A DNA stretch of 50,310 nt, taken from positions 1-50,310 of the forward strand of contig DXMJ01000005.1 of the NCBI GenBank assembly GCA_019414265.1, read 5' to 3'. Of the stretch, positions 41,682-49,672 are shown one piece after another; position 1 is the first letter of the stretch, and each line of letters starts with the position of its first letter. The translations under genes were made by a program, and so were the position numbers. The DNA is from Collinsella sp. Lineage in GTDB: Bacteria; Actinomycetota; Coriobacteriia; Coriobacteriales; Coriobacteriaceae. The notes under the pieces were generated by a model. The model searched no databases. It worked only from the letters and a program-made list of their open reading frames with translations, and was not told the DNA's origin.

Positions 41682-43981
41682 GTGCGACCGAGCGCGAGCA
41701 TGTGATGCCACCGCGCCCATTGATGCCGTGGACGATAGCCCTTTGTGCCGGCTTGTGTGCGAGCTGTGGGTTAGTGCTTAACATGGCGGCCGATGCGCTG
41801 CTGGGAGAGCGGGCGGCGCCCGTCACATTGCTTATGGCCATTCCCGTTGCGGCAGCAGGGTGCATTGTATTGGCTCGGTCCTGCATGCGCCTTGTGCGGT
41901 GGAGGCGATGGCTGTATGCCGCGGCCCTCGGCCTCGTGGCGGGAGCGGTAGTGTCCGCGGGTTGGGCGATAGGGGCGCTGCGCGCTTCGAGGGCGTTGGA
42001 TAATCGGGCTGCGAGCAGTCTCGAGTTTGTTGTGTGTGGCGACCCGTCCATCAATGACGGTGCGTACTCCTATACCTGTGATGCGTATGCGGGCGAAAAG
42101 CGTTTGGGTCAGGTACGGCTGTCGTGTGATCGTGAGCTTGGCGCCGGTTCGCATGTACGTGCTATCGGTCGAATTTCGCGCTTTGAGAATGATGCGTATG
42201 GGCGCTCACGCGTGCTTCGGGGCGAGCTTCGAAAGGTTAAAGTCGTCCGGTTGGTATCGATCGACGAGGGCCCTCCAGGCCCGTTGTCTTGGCTTCGAAA
42301 CGAGCTCCTTGCCGTTATCGCGCCCGCGACCGATCCAGCGCGCTCGCTCATTGCCGGCGTTGTCTGCGGACGCTCGGCCGAGCTGCGTGCCCAGCCGGCG
42401 GGCGATTGGTTTTCGGTAACGGGCACCGCACATCTCATCGCCGTCTCGGGCAGCCATCTTGCCATCGTCGGGTTTGTGATTGAGAGCGCCCTGCAAAAGA
42501 CGCGCCTCTCTCGTGGGCTGCAGCGGGGGTTGCTGGTGCTGGCCCTTGCTGCCTATGCCGTCTTTACGGGCGCCTCGCCCTCGGCCGTGCGCGCGTGCTG
42601 TATGGTGGCGGCGACGCTTGTCGCCAACGGCGCCGGACGTCGTCGGCATGGCCTCTCGGCTCTGTTTGTCACCATGGCAATCTTTGTGTTGCTGCGCCCG
42701 ACGGTATTGTTCGAGATGGGTTTTCAACTATCGTGCGCCAGTGTTTTTGCCATCCTTTGTTTTTGCCCCTACGCTACCTACGCCTTGTGCGAGCTGAGCG
42801 TGCCATCGGGGGTTGCCGGTATTTTGTCCGTCACGATGTGCTCACAACTCGCGACACTTCCTGTAACCATTCCCGCATTCGGGACGTTTTCGCTCATTGC
42901 CCCGCTTGCAAATGCCGTGATCGGTCCGGTGATAAGCGTACTGCTTGCTATATCGGTTGTGCTGGTGCCCTGCTCGCTTGTGCCGCTGTTGCGTCACGGG
43001 GCGCTCGTGGGGCCCATGATTGTCGCTCGCTGCGCCCTGTTCTTTGAGCAGCTCTTTGCTGCCGTTCCGGGCGCATCCGTAAGCGTGCCGCCCGATACGC
43101 CCCTGGTATACGTAGTGCCGTTTGTGCTGGCGGTCGTCTTGGTCTGGTGGCCACGTCCCCGCGCACGGAGCATGGCAGTGGGGCTGCTGTGTTTGATTCT
43201 TGCAGCGGGTGTTCCGTATGTCTATTGGGATCGATGTGCGCCGCCTTCTGTGACGGTCCTCGATGTTGGTCAGGCCGATGCGATTCTTATCCGCCAAGGT
43301 GGGACCGTGGCACTCGTGGACTGTGGACTCGATGAGCGCGTGGTGTCGGCGTTGGTTCGCAATAACGTTCACCATATCGACGCCGTCTTCGTGACGCATT
43401 GGGATGAAGACCATTGGGGTGGTCTTCCCGATGTGCTCGATCAGTTTTCGGTTGGAACCATTGCGGTCGCGGCTAATGCGCTGGAGGATGCGCCTGCTGA
43501 GGTTCTAAATCGCCCGGGCGTAACGTATATGCAGGTGGCTCGCGGGGACACGATCGATATCGGCACATTTCGGGCTCGTGTGATGTGGCCGTTTGACACG
43601 GTGGATGGTGAGGGCAATGAAGACTCGCTTGTCTTGCTGCTCAGTTATGCCCAAGGAGGCCAGAGTCTCCGCTTGCTGCTCACCGGTGATGCCGAGCTCG
43701 ATCAGGAACGCGAGTTTGTACAGGAGGTGGGGGATATCGATGTGCTCAAGTTGGGACATCACGGCTCAAAGGTTTCTGTCGACTTAGACCTGCTGGGCAC
43801 GCTTAAGCCCGAGCTCTCTATCGCGAGTGCGGGCGAGGGCAACCGCTACGGTCATCCATCCGATGCCTGCACCGATGCCGTTCGCGATGCGGGCGGCGCG
43901 TTCGCATGCACCATCGAACAGGGAGACATCACTGTCTCGCCGACTGCAACCGGTTTTGCCATGCGATGTCAGCGACCGTGA
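41678..43981 (+). CDS. comEC: competence DNA-translocation channel ComEC
   Basis: Inner-membrane channel that brings single-stranded DNA into the cytoplasm. The 767-residue protein has two N-terminal membrane segments, an OB-like domain (VRLSCDRELGAGSHVRAIGR), a multi-pass competence domain (about residues 225-500; GTAHLIAVSGSHLAIVGF), and a C-terminal metallo-beta-lactamase-like domain (VLDVGQADAILIRQGG, VTHWDEDHWGGLPDVL, LKLGHHGSKVS). No frameshift is seen. The ATG overlaps the comEA stop. holA follows after about 80 bases. Confidence 0.95.
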   Translation: MSATEREHVMPPRPLMPWTIALCAGLCASCGLVLNMAADALLGERAAPVTLLMAIPVAAAGCIVLARSCMRLVRWRRWLYAAALGLVAGAVVSAGWAIGALRASRALDNRAASSLEFVVCGDPSINDGAYSYTCDAYAGEKRLGQVRLSCDRELGAGSHVRAIGRISRFENDAYGRSRVLRGELRKVKVVRLVSIDEGPPGPLSWLRNELLAVIAPATDPARSLIAGVVCGRSAELRAQPAGDWFSVTGTAHLIAVSGSHLAIVGFVIESALQKTRLSRGLQRGLLVLALAAYAVFTGASPSAVRACCMVAATLVANGAGRRRHGLSALFVTMAIFVLLRPTVLFEMGFQLSCASVFAILCFCPYATYALCELSVPSGVAGILSVTMCSQLATLPVTIPAFGTFSLIAPLANAVIGPVISVLLAISVVLVPCSLVPLLRHGALVGPMIVARCALFFEQLFAAVPGASVSVPPDTPLVYVVPFVLAVVLVWWPRPRARSMAVGLLCLILAAGVPYVYWDRCAPPSVTVLDVGQADAILIRQGGTVALVDCGLDERVVSALVRNNVHHIDAVFVTHWDEDHWGGLPDVLDQFSVGTIAVAANALEDAPAEVLNRPGVTYMQVARGDTIDIGTFRARVMWPFDTVDGEGNEDSLVLLLSYAQGGQSLRLLLTGDAELDQEREFVQEVGDIDVLKLGHHGSKVSVDLDLLGTLKPELSIASAGEGNRYGHPSDACTDAVRDAGGAFACTIEQGDITVSPTATGFAMRCQRP

Positions 43982-43989
43982 TGCTGCCG

Positions 43990-44019
43990 TTGGCGCGGGA
44001 TCAACCCGTGGGCTAGAAT
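43990..44019 (+). promoter_or_regulatory. putative holA promoter
   Basis: TTGGCG (43990-43995), 18-base spacer, TAGAAT (44014-44019), just after the comEC stop and 40 bases before the holA start. Confidence 0.45.
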
Positions 44020-44059
44020 GGCACGGTACGAACACGAGAGCCCGCGGGAGGGGAGCGCG

Positions 44060-45022
44060 ATGTCCGAAACCGGTCTGTTGCCGGCATATCTGATCGTCGG
44101 TACCGACGGAGTCAAACGCGACCACGCTGTCTCGCGTATGAAGGCGCGTCTGGAAAAGACGGGCATGGTCGAGTTCAACCTCGACGAGCGCGATATGACC
44201 AAGGACCCTGATATCGAGTCGATTATCGGATCGCTCAACACTTTTCCTATGGGCAGTGAGTTTCGCCTGGTAATCCTTGACGGCTGCTCAAAACTCGCCA
44301 AAGCGATCTCCGAGCCGCTTGTTGAGTATCTGGCGAGTCCCAGCCCCACGACGGTCTGTCTCGTCATAGCCGATTCACTCGCCAAGAACACACGCCTGTA
44401 CAAGGCGATCGCCAAGATTGACAAGAAGGCCGTGATCGACTGTTCGGGCACCAAGCGCTGGGAGCTCCCACGCCGCGTGCAGCAGATGGCGACGCAGCAC
44501 GGAAAGTCCATTTCGACGGCGGCCGCCGAGGAGCTCGTTTCGCGCTCGGGCGAGAACACCCGCATGCTCGATAACGACTTGGCCAAGCTTGCCCAGATGG
44601 TCGAGGCGCCGCAAATTGAGCTTGCCGATGTGGAGCGCTGGATCGTGCGCACGGCCGAAGTTCAGCCCTGGGACTTTCTCAATGCGGTCTCAGCCCGTGA
44701 CATGCGCCGCTCGCTTGAGCTTTTCAATCTACTGCCCGCCAAGAGCTATGTGTGGACCTACACGCTGCTGTGCGGACGCATCCGCGAACTTATTGTCGCC
44801 AAGGCGCTCGACTCTCGTGGACAGGGTCGCGAGCTCGCCGCGACGCTCAAGCTTCAGGCCTGGCAGGTTAAGAATCACCTGACCTGGGCGCGGCGTTTTT
44901 CTATGGCGGAGCTTGTCGGTGCGCTCGAGGGCGCGGTCGATGTGGAGCTCGCGCTGAAGGGCTCGGCCGATTCTGAGACCGCGCTTTTGCTCTGGATTAC
45001 GAACATCTTGAGAAAATCGTGA
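44060..45022 (+). CDS. holA: DNA polymerase III delta subunit
   Basis: Clamp-loader subunit that opens the beta sliding clamp. The 320-residue protein has the HolA N-terminal fold (AYLIVGTDGVKRDHAVSR), the FPMGSEFRLVILDGCSKLAK segment, CSGTKRWELPRRVQQMATQ, ELVSRSGENTRMLDNDLAKL and a C-terminal helical collar domain. The ATG at 44060 follows GGGAGGGGAG; an in-frame upstream start at 44018 adds 14 unconserved residues. comEA-comEC-holA-rpsT is a common order in Gram-positive bacteria. Confidence 0.93.
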   Translation: MSETGLLPAYLIVGTDGVKRDHAVSRMKARLEKTGMVEFNLDERDMTKDPDIESIIGSLNTFPMGSEFRLVILDGCSKLAKAISEPLVEYLASPSPTTVCLVIADSLAKNTRLYKAIAKIDKKAVIDCSGTKRWELPRRVQQMATQHGKSISTAAAEELVSRSGENTRMLDNDLAKLAQMVEAPQIELADVERWIVRTAEVQPWDFLNAVSARDMRRSLELFNLLPAKSYVWTYTLLCGRIRELIVAKALDSRGQGRELAATLKLQAWQVKNHLTWARRFSMAELVGALEGAVDVELALKGSADSETALLLWITNILRKS

Positions 45023-45071
45023 TGATACCTGCCTATTTGACAAATTCGTTCTATCCCTTTGAGGGGGAGCG

Positions 45072-45080
45072 TGCTATAGT
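45072..45080 (+). promoter_or_regulatory. putative rpsT extended -10
   Basis: TGC-TATAGT, 75 bases upstream of rpsT. A TTGACA at 45037-45042 is too distant (32 bases) to be its -35. Confidence 0.45.
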
Positions 45081-45091
45081 AGGCGCTTGCA

Positions 45092-45128
45092 TGACCTCAC
45101 CGTGTCTCAGAGGTGTCATACATTTTTT
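45092..45128 (+). promoter_or_regulatory. terminator-like hairpin in the rpsT leader
   Basis: TGACCTC (45092-45098) pairs with GAGGTGTCA (45110-45118) with a 2-base bulge, and T6 follows at 45123-45128. It lies between the -10 and the rpsT start, so it could terminate holA read-through or attenuate rpsT. Confidence 0.4.
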
Positions 45129-45155
45129 GCAAGGAACTCGAAAGGAACTCCAGAA

Positions 45156-45422
45156 GTGGCAAACATCAAGTCTCAGAAGAAGCGTATCCGCACCAATGAG
45201 GCAGCTCGCATGCGTAACAAGGCTGTCAAGTCCGAACTCAAGACGCTGACCAAGCACGTCCAGTCCGCCGTCGCCGAGGGCGACGCCGAGAAGGCCCAGG
45301 CTGCCCTCAAGACCGTCACCAAGCGTCTCGACATGGCTGCCGCCAAGCATGTTATCCACAAGAACCAGGCTTCCAACCGCAAGTCCGGTCTTGCCAAGCT
45401 CGTGAACAGCATCAACGCCTAA
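45156..45422 (+). CDS. rpsT: 30S ribosomal protein S20
   Basis: Small-subunit protein S20, binding the bottom of the 16S 5' and 3' minor domains. The 88-residue product begins MANIKSQKKRIRTNEAARMR and ends with the conserved IHKNQASNRKSGLAKLVN segment. The GTG at 45156 gives the exact family N-terminus and has AAAGGA 9 bases upstream; the longer open frame from 45087 is rejected. A terminator follows. Confidence 0.97.
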   Translation: MANIKSQKKRIRTNEAARMRNKAVKSELKTLTKHVQSAVAEGDAEKAQAALKTVTKRLDMAAAKHVIHKNQASNRKSGLAKLVNSINA

Positions 45423-45458
45423 GTTGTAAATTTCACACCACACAGATTACGCGCATAA

Positions 45459-45493
45459 ATGGAGCCTGTTTTATGGAACAGGCTCCATTTTTT
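45459..45493 (+). terminator. intrinsic terminator after rpsT
   Basis: ATGGAGCCTGTT (45459-45470), 6-base loop, AACAGGCTCCAT (45477-45488), then T6. Perfect 12-bp stem. Confidence 0.92.
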
Positions 45494-45496
45494 GTA

Positions 45497-45511
45497 CCGC
45501 TCGGGTAAGAT
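45497..45511 (+). promoter_or_regulatory. putative lepA -10, near-leaderless start
   Basis: CCGCTCGGGTA (45497-45507) overlaps a -10 TAAGAT (45506-45511), which would place transcription start within a base or two of the lepA ATG (45519). The same CCGCTCGGGTA precedes dnaJ. No good -35 is seen, and the ribosome binding site of lepA is weak. Confidence 0.35.
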
Positions 45512-45518
45512 AGTCTGC

Positions 45519-47330
45519 ATGAATACTTCAATTGACATTTCCCACATCCGCAACTTCTCGATTGTTGCGCATATCGACCATGGCAAGTCCACGATCAGTG
45601 ACCGCATCCTCGAGCTCACCCATACCGTCGACGAGCGTGACATGGAGTCGCAGCTGCTCGACACCATGGATATCGAGCGCGAGCGCGGCATCACGATCAA
45701 GTCTAATGCCGTTCGCGTTTCCTATGACGCCGACGATGGTGAGACGTATCAGTTCAACCTGATCGATACGCCGGGCCACGTGGACTTTACCTACGAGGTC
45801 TCGCGTTCGCTGGCCGCCTGCGAGGGCGCAGTGCTCGTCGTCGACGCCACGCAGGGCGTCGAGGCCCAGACCGTCTCCAACGCGACGCTCGCCATGAACG
45901 CCAACCTGGATATCGTGCCCGCCATCAATAAGATCGACCTGCCGTCGGCGCACCCCGATGAGGTCAAGACCGAGATCGAGGATGACCTGGCGATTCCCGC
46001 CGACGATGCCGTATGCGTATCGGGCAAGACCGGCGAGGGTATCCACGACCTGCTGGAGTCCATCGTCTTTTTGATCTCACCGCCCAAGGGCGATGCAAAC
46101 GCGCCGCTCAAGGCGCTCATCCTGGACTCGTATTTCGATGAGTACCGCGGCGTCGTTGCCACGGTCCGTGTCTTTGACGGCTCCATCAAGAAGGGCGATA
46201 CCCTGCGAATGATGCAGGCCAAGGGCGACTTTTTGGTCGATGGCGTGGGCGTCAAGCGTCCCGCCGAGACCCCGGTCGATGCGCTGACGGTCGGCGAGGT
46301 GGGCTACGTGGTCACGGGCCTGAAGGATCCCGAGGCCGTACGCGTGGGCGATACCCTCACGTGGGCGTCGAATCCCTGCCCCGAGCCACTTCCCGGCTAT
46401 CGCGAGGCCAAGCCCATGGTCTACACAGGCCTGTTCCCCATCGATAACAAGGATTACGAGAACCTGCGTGACGCTCTCGATAAGCTGCATGTCAACGACC
46501 CGTCGTTGGTGTGGGAACCCGAGACCTCGGTGGCGCTCGGCTTTGGCTTCCGCGTGGGCTTCTTGGGCCTGTTGCATATGGAGGTCGTCAAGGAGCGCTT
46601 GGAGCGCGAGTTCAACCTGGACCTGATTGCCACGAGCCCTTCGGTGGATTATCACGTCTACAAGACTGACGGCGAGATGATTGATGTTCGCAGCCCGCAG
46701 GATCTGCCCGAGGCTACGCGCATCGAGCGCATCGAGGAGCCTTACCTCAAGGCCAAGATTATCTGCCCGCCCGAGTATACGGGTGCCGTCATGCAGCTCG
46801 CTATCGAGCACCGCGGCATTACGACCGACATGATCCATCTCACGAGCAAATCGGTCGAGATGCGCTTTGACATGCCACTCGCCGAGCTCATCCTGGACTT
46901 CTTTGACCAGCTCAAGAGTCGCACCAAGGGCTATGCCTCGCTCGACTATGAGTTCAACGAGTATCGTCCCTCCGAGCTCGTCAAGCTCGATATCCTGCTT
47001 TCGGGCGATGAGGTGGACGCGCTTTCGTTTATCGTGCACAAGGACAAGGCCTATGGCCTGGCCCGCGGGCTGTGCGACAAACTCAAGGAAATCATTCCAC
47101 GCCAGCTGTTCGAGGTGCCCATCCAGGGCGCTATCGGCAACAAGATCATCGCCCGCTCCACCGTTAAGGCACGCCGCAAGGACGTGCTTGCCAAGTGCTA
47201 CGGCGGCGATATCTCGCGTAAGCGCAAGCTGCTCGAGAAGCAGAAAGAGGGTAAGAAGCGCATGAAGGCCATCGGTTCGGTCGAGGTCCCGCAGGAGGCC
47301 TTTATGGCGATCCTCAAGGTGGACGAGTAG
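45519..47330 (+). CDS. lepA: elongation factor 4 (LepA), translational GTPase
   Basis: Ribosome-associated GTPase that back-translocates or helps 30S assembly and initiation. The 603-residue protein has G1 IVAHIDHGKSTISDR, the ERERGITIKSNAVR switch, G3 DTPGHVDFTYEVSRS, G4 NKIDLPSA, domain II, GFRVGFLGLLHMEVV and the LepA-specific C-terminal domain (ARRKDVLAKCYGGDISRKRK). The ATG at 45519 is used because the longer frame from 45459 is the rpsT terminator. dusB follows after 5 bases and hemW after that. Confidence 0.96.
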   Translation: MNTSIDISHIRNFSIVAHIDHGKSTISDRILELTHTVDERDMESQLLDTMDIERERGITIKSNAVRVSYDADDGETYQFNLIDTPGHVDFTYEVSRSLAACEGAVLVVDATQGVEAQTVSNATLAMNANLDIVPAINKIDLPSAHPDEVKTEIEDDLAIPADDAVCVSGKTGEGIHDLLESIVFLISPPKGDANAPLKALILDSYFDEYRGVVATVRVFDGSIKKGDTLRMMQAKGDFLVDGVGVKRPAETPVDALTVGEVGYVVTGLKDPEAVRVGDTLTWASNPCPEPLPGYREAKPMVYTGLFPIDNKDYENLRDALDKLHVNDPSLVWEPETSVALGFGFRVGFLGLLHMEVVKERLEREFNLDLIATSPSVDYHVYKTDGEMIDVRSPQDLPEATRIERIEEPYLKAKIICPPEYTGAVMQLAIEHRGITTDMIHLTSKSVEMRFDMPLAELILDFFDQLKSRTKGYASLDYEFNEYRPSELVKLDILLSGDEVDALSFIVHKDKAYGLARGLCDKLKEIIPRQLFEVPIQGAIGNKIIARSTVKARRKDVLAKCYGGDISRKRKLLEKQKEGKKRMKAIGSVEVPQEAFMAILKVDE

Positions 47331-47335
47331 GTCCC

Positions 47336-48379
47336 ATGGCGCTTTCTGAATACAGCAAGCGGCTGCTGGGCGCCTATGCCGAGCAGCCGTTCCTTATGGC
47401 TCCCATGGCGGGCGTAACCGACCCCGCCTATCGCATCATGTGTCGCCGCCGCGGTGCCAACCTTGCCTACAGCGAGATGGTGAGCGTTGCGGGCCTTGCC
47501 TATGCCAGCAACAAGACGTGGCGCCTGGTGTTGCCGGCCGACGAGGAGCAGCAGATCTGCGTGCAGCTCTTTGGTTCCAAGCCCGATCAGTTTGCGGGTG
47601 CTGTCGCTGCCGTCGAGGAGCGTGTGGGCGATCGCCTGTCGCTCATTGATATCAACATGGCCTGCCCGGCTCGCAAGGTCGTCACCAAGGGCGAGGGCTC
47701 GGCGCTTATGCGCACGCCCGATCTGGCAGAGAAGATCGTTGAGGCAGCGGTGGGCGCGGCGCACGTGCCCGTGACCGTAAAAATCCGCAAGGGCTTTTAC
47801 GCCGAAGACCGCAATGCCGCGACGTTTGCCCAGATGCTCGAGGGGGCAGGGGCCGCTGCGGTGGCGGTACATGGTCGCTGTGCCACGCAGCTCTATACGG
47901 GCCAGGCCGATTGGTCGGTCGTCGATGAGGTGGCCGACGCCGTCGAGATTCCCGTTATCGGTTCGGGCGACGTGTTCTGCGCCGAGGATGCCGCGGAGCA
48001 TCTGCGCAACTCCGGCGCCAGCGCCGTGTTCATCGCGCGCGGTATCTATGGCAATCCCTGGGTGTTCGGCGATGCCCGCGCCCTTGCGCTCGATGGCACG
48101 CCGGTACCGGTACGTAGCTCGGTCGAGCGCCTGGATGCCCTGCGCGAGCACCTGACGCTCACGCACGAGCTGTTGCCGCTCATGTCGCGTGCCCGTACGT
48201 ACGCAAGCTGGTATCTAAAGGGGATGCCTCATGCTGCGGCCTGGCGCGCCCAAGTGGTGCGTTGCTCCACATACGAGGAGTTCATGGCATTGGTCGATGA
48301 TATCGAGCGCGATGTGGTGGCCTGCGAGGCCGCACTTGCCGCCGGCGAGTCGGTGCCCGCTCATCCGCTGGAGGCCTAA
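47336..48379 (+). CDS. dusB: tRNA-dihydrouridine synthase
   Basis: FMN enzyme that reduces uridines of the tRNA D-loop. The 347-residue protein has FLMAPMAGVTDPAYRIMCRR, VQLFGSKPDQF, the catalytic-Cys segment INMACPARKVVTKGEGSALM, PVTVKIRKGF, AVHGRCATQLYTGQADW, VIGSGDVFCAEDA and IARGIYGNPWVF. The last motifs resemble the DusB group, but the subgroup is not certain. It is 5 bases after lepA and 2 before hemW, so probably co-transcribed. Confidence 0.93.
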   Translation: MALSEYSKRLLGAYAEQPFLMAPMAGVTDPAYRIMCRRRGANLAYSEMVSVAGLAYASNKTWRLVLPADEEQQICVQLFGSKPDQFAGAVAAVEERVGDRLSLIDINMACPARKVVTKGEGSALMRTPDLAEKIVEAAVGAAHVPVTVKIRKGFYAEDRNAATFAQMLEGAGAAAVAVHGRCATQLYTGQADWSVVDEVADAVEIPVIGSGDVFCAEDAAEHLRNSGASAVFIARGIYGNPWVFGDARALALDGTPVPVRSSVERLDALREHLTLTHELLPLMSRARTYASWYLKGMPHAAAWRAQVVRCSTYEEFMALVDDIERDVVACEAALAAGESVPAHPLEA

Positions 48380-48381
48380 CG

Positions 48382-49614
48382 GTGGCCGTTACCGCGCTGT
48401 ACGTGCATGTTCCGTTTTGCGCCCAAAAGTGCCGGTACTGCGACTTTGACTCGCGCAGTTTTGCTCCGTGCGACCTGAGCGCTGCGCTCGATGCCTATTT
48501 TGAGCAGTTGTATGCGCGCCTTGATGCCTTTGGAGACGTCGGGGCGCTTGCGCAGATCCGTACCGTCTATGTTGGCGGCGGCACGCCGTCGCTGGCGGGG
48601 GAGCGCCTGGTAGAACTCGCCCGGCGTATCTCTGCGTGCTGCAAGCCAGTTGAGTTTACCTGCGAAGCCAATCCTGAGTCGTTGACTTCGCAGCTTGCTG
48701 CGGCGCTTGCCGGGGTGGGCGTCACGCGCATTTCTCTGGGAGTTCAGACCCTCGACAACGCCGAGCTTGCCGCGATTGGCCGCATCCACGATTCGCACCG
48801 CGCCCTTGCAGCCATCGCCGCGGTGAGGGACGCTGGGCTCGATGTGTCCTGCGACCTGATGTGCGGACTTCCCGGGCAGACCGCCGTAAGCTGGCAGCGC
48901 ACGCTCGATGGCGTGTTGGCGGCGGCGCCGCATCACGTGTCGGTTTACCCGCTCACGCTCGAGGAGGGCACGCCGCTTTACCGCATGGCGTGTCACGACG
49001 AGTCGCTTGAGCCCGACGAGGATTTTCAGGCTGCGTGCATGGATGCGGCGCGTGAGTGCCTGGGTGCGGCCGGCTATCACCCGTATGAGGTGGCAAGCTA
49101 CGCGCTCGACGGCCATGAGTGCGCCCACAACATTGCCTATTGGACCGGACAGGGCTATCTGGGCTTGGGCCGCTCTGCCGCCGGTATGCTCGATGCCGAG
49201 GATTTCGATCGCTTGGCCGGGCTGTTTCCCGACGTGCCTGCTCGCGGCGATGCGTATCGCGTGCGCTTGGTGCAACGTGACGATGATGCGACGGCGTTTG
49301 ATGCCGAGTATCTGTCGCAGCGCGAGGCTGCGGCCGAGGATCTGATGCTCGCCTGCCGCATGACGCGTGGCATTGGGCCCGACCTGTTGGTTCGCTCGGC
49401 AAGCGTGATCGCTGCAGATGAGTTGGCGGCGGCCTGTGACCGTGCTCTCGAGTTGGGCCTTGCCACCTGGGTGCCCGATCATGTTGAAGGACATGCTGGG
49501 AGCGTCACCTTAAAAGACGTTATCGCAGGTCGCATCCGTGCCCGCTTAGCGCCCACCCACTTGGGCTGGCTCGATGGAAATGTGCTGTTCGAGCTGTTTT
49601 GGGGTCTAGCTTAG
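48382..49614 (+). CDS. hemW: radical SAM heme chaperone HemW (HemN-like)
   Basis: Radical SAM protein of the HemN/HemW family. The 410-residue protein has the cluster motif CAQKCRYCDFD (about residues 13-23; CxxxCxxC), VYVGGGTPSLAGERL, CEANPESLT, ISLGVQTLDNAELAAIGR, DLMCGLPGQT and GYLGLGRSAAG. The HemN C-terminal signature for coproporphyrinogen oxidation is not obvious, and placement before dnaJ (often hemW-hrcA-grpE-dnaJ in Firmicutes) favours HemW, a heme-trafficking protein. GTG start at 48382 with GGAGG. hrcA is not present between this gene and dnaJ. Confidence 0.9.
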   Translation: MAVTALYVHVPFCAQKCRYCDFDSRSFAPCDLSAALDAYFEQLYARLDAFGDVGALAQIRTVYVGGGTPSLAGERLVELARRISACCKPVEFTCEANPESLTSQLAAALAGVGVTRISLGVQTLDNAELAAIGRIHDSHRALAAIAAVRDAGLDVSCDLMCGLPGQTAVSWQRTLDGVLAAAPHHVSVYPLTLEEGTPLYRMACHDESLEPDEDFQAACMDAARECLGAAGYHPYEVASYALDGHECAHNIAYWTGQGYLGLGRSAAGMLDAEDFDRLAGLFPDVPARGDAYRVRLVQRDDDATAFDAEYLSQREAAAEDLMLACRMTRGIGPDLLVRSASVIAADELAAACDRALELGLATWVPDHVEGHAGSVTLKDVIAGRIRARLAPTHLGWLDGNVLFELFWGLA

Positions 49615-49615
49615 G

Positions 49616-49630
49616 CCGCTCGGGTAGAAT
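49616..49630 (+). promoter_or_regulatory. putative dnaJ -10
   Basis: CCGCTCGGGTA (49616-49626) overlaps a -10 TAGAAT (49625-49630), directly after the hemW stop. No CIRCE (HrcA operator) or HAIR repeat is visible in the 58-base gap. Confidence 0.4.
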
Positions 49631-49672
49631 TACCGCAATATATACGCTGCTGTGAGCAGGAGGTTGCCGCGC

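Noticed and set aside
45459..45518. Longer start for lepA
   Set aside because: The added codons encode the rpsT terminator hairpin; LepA begins at its G1 region from 45519.
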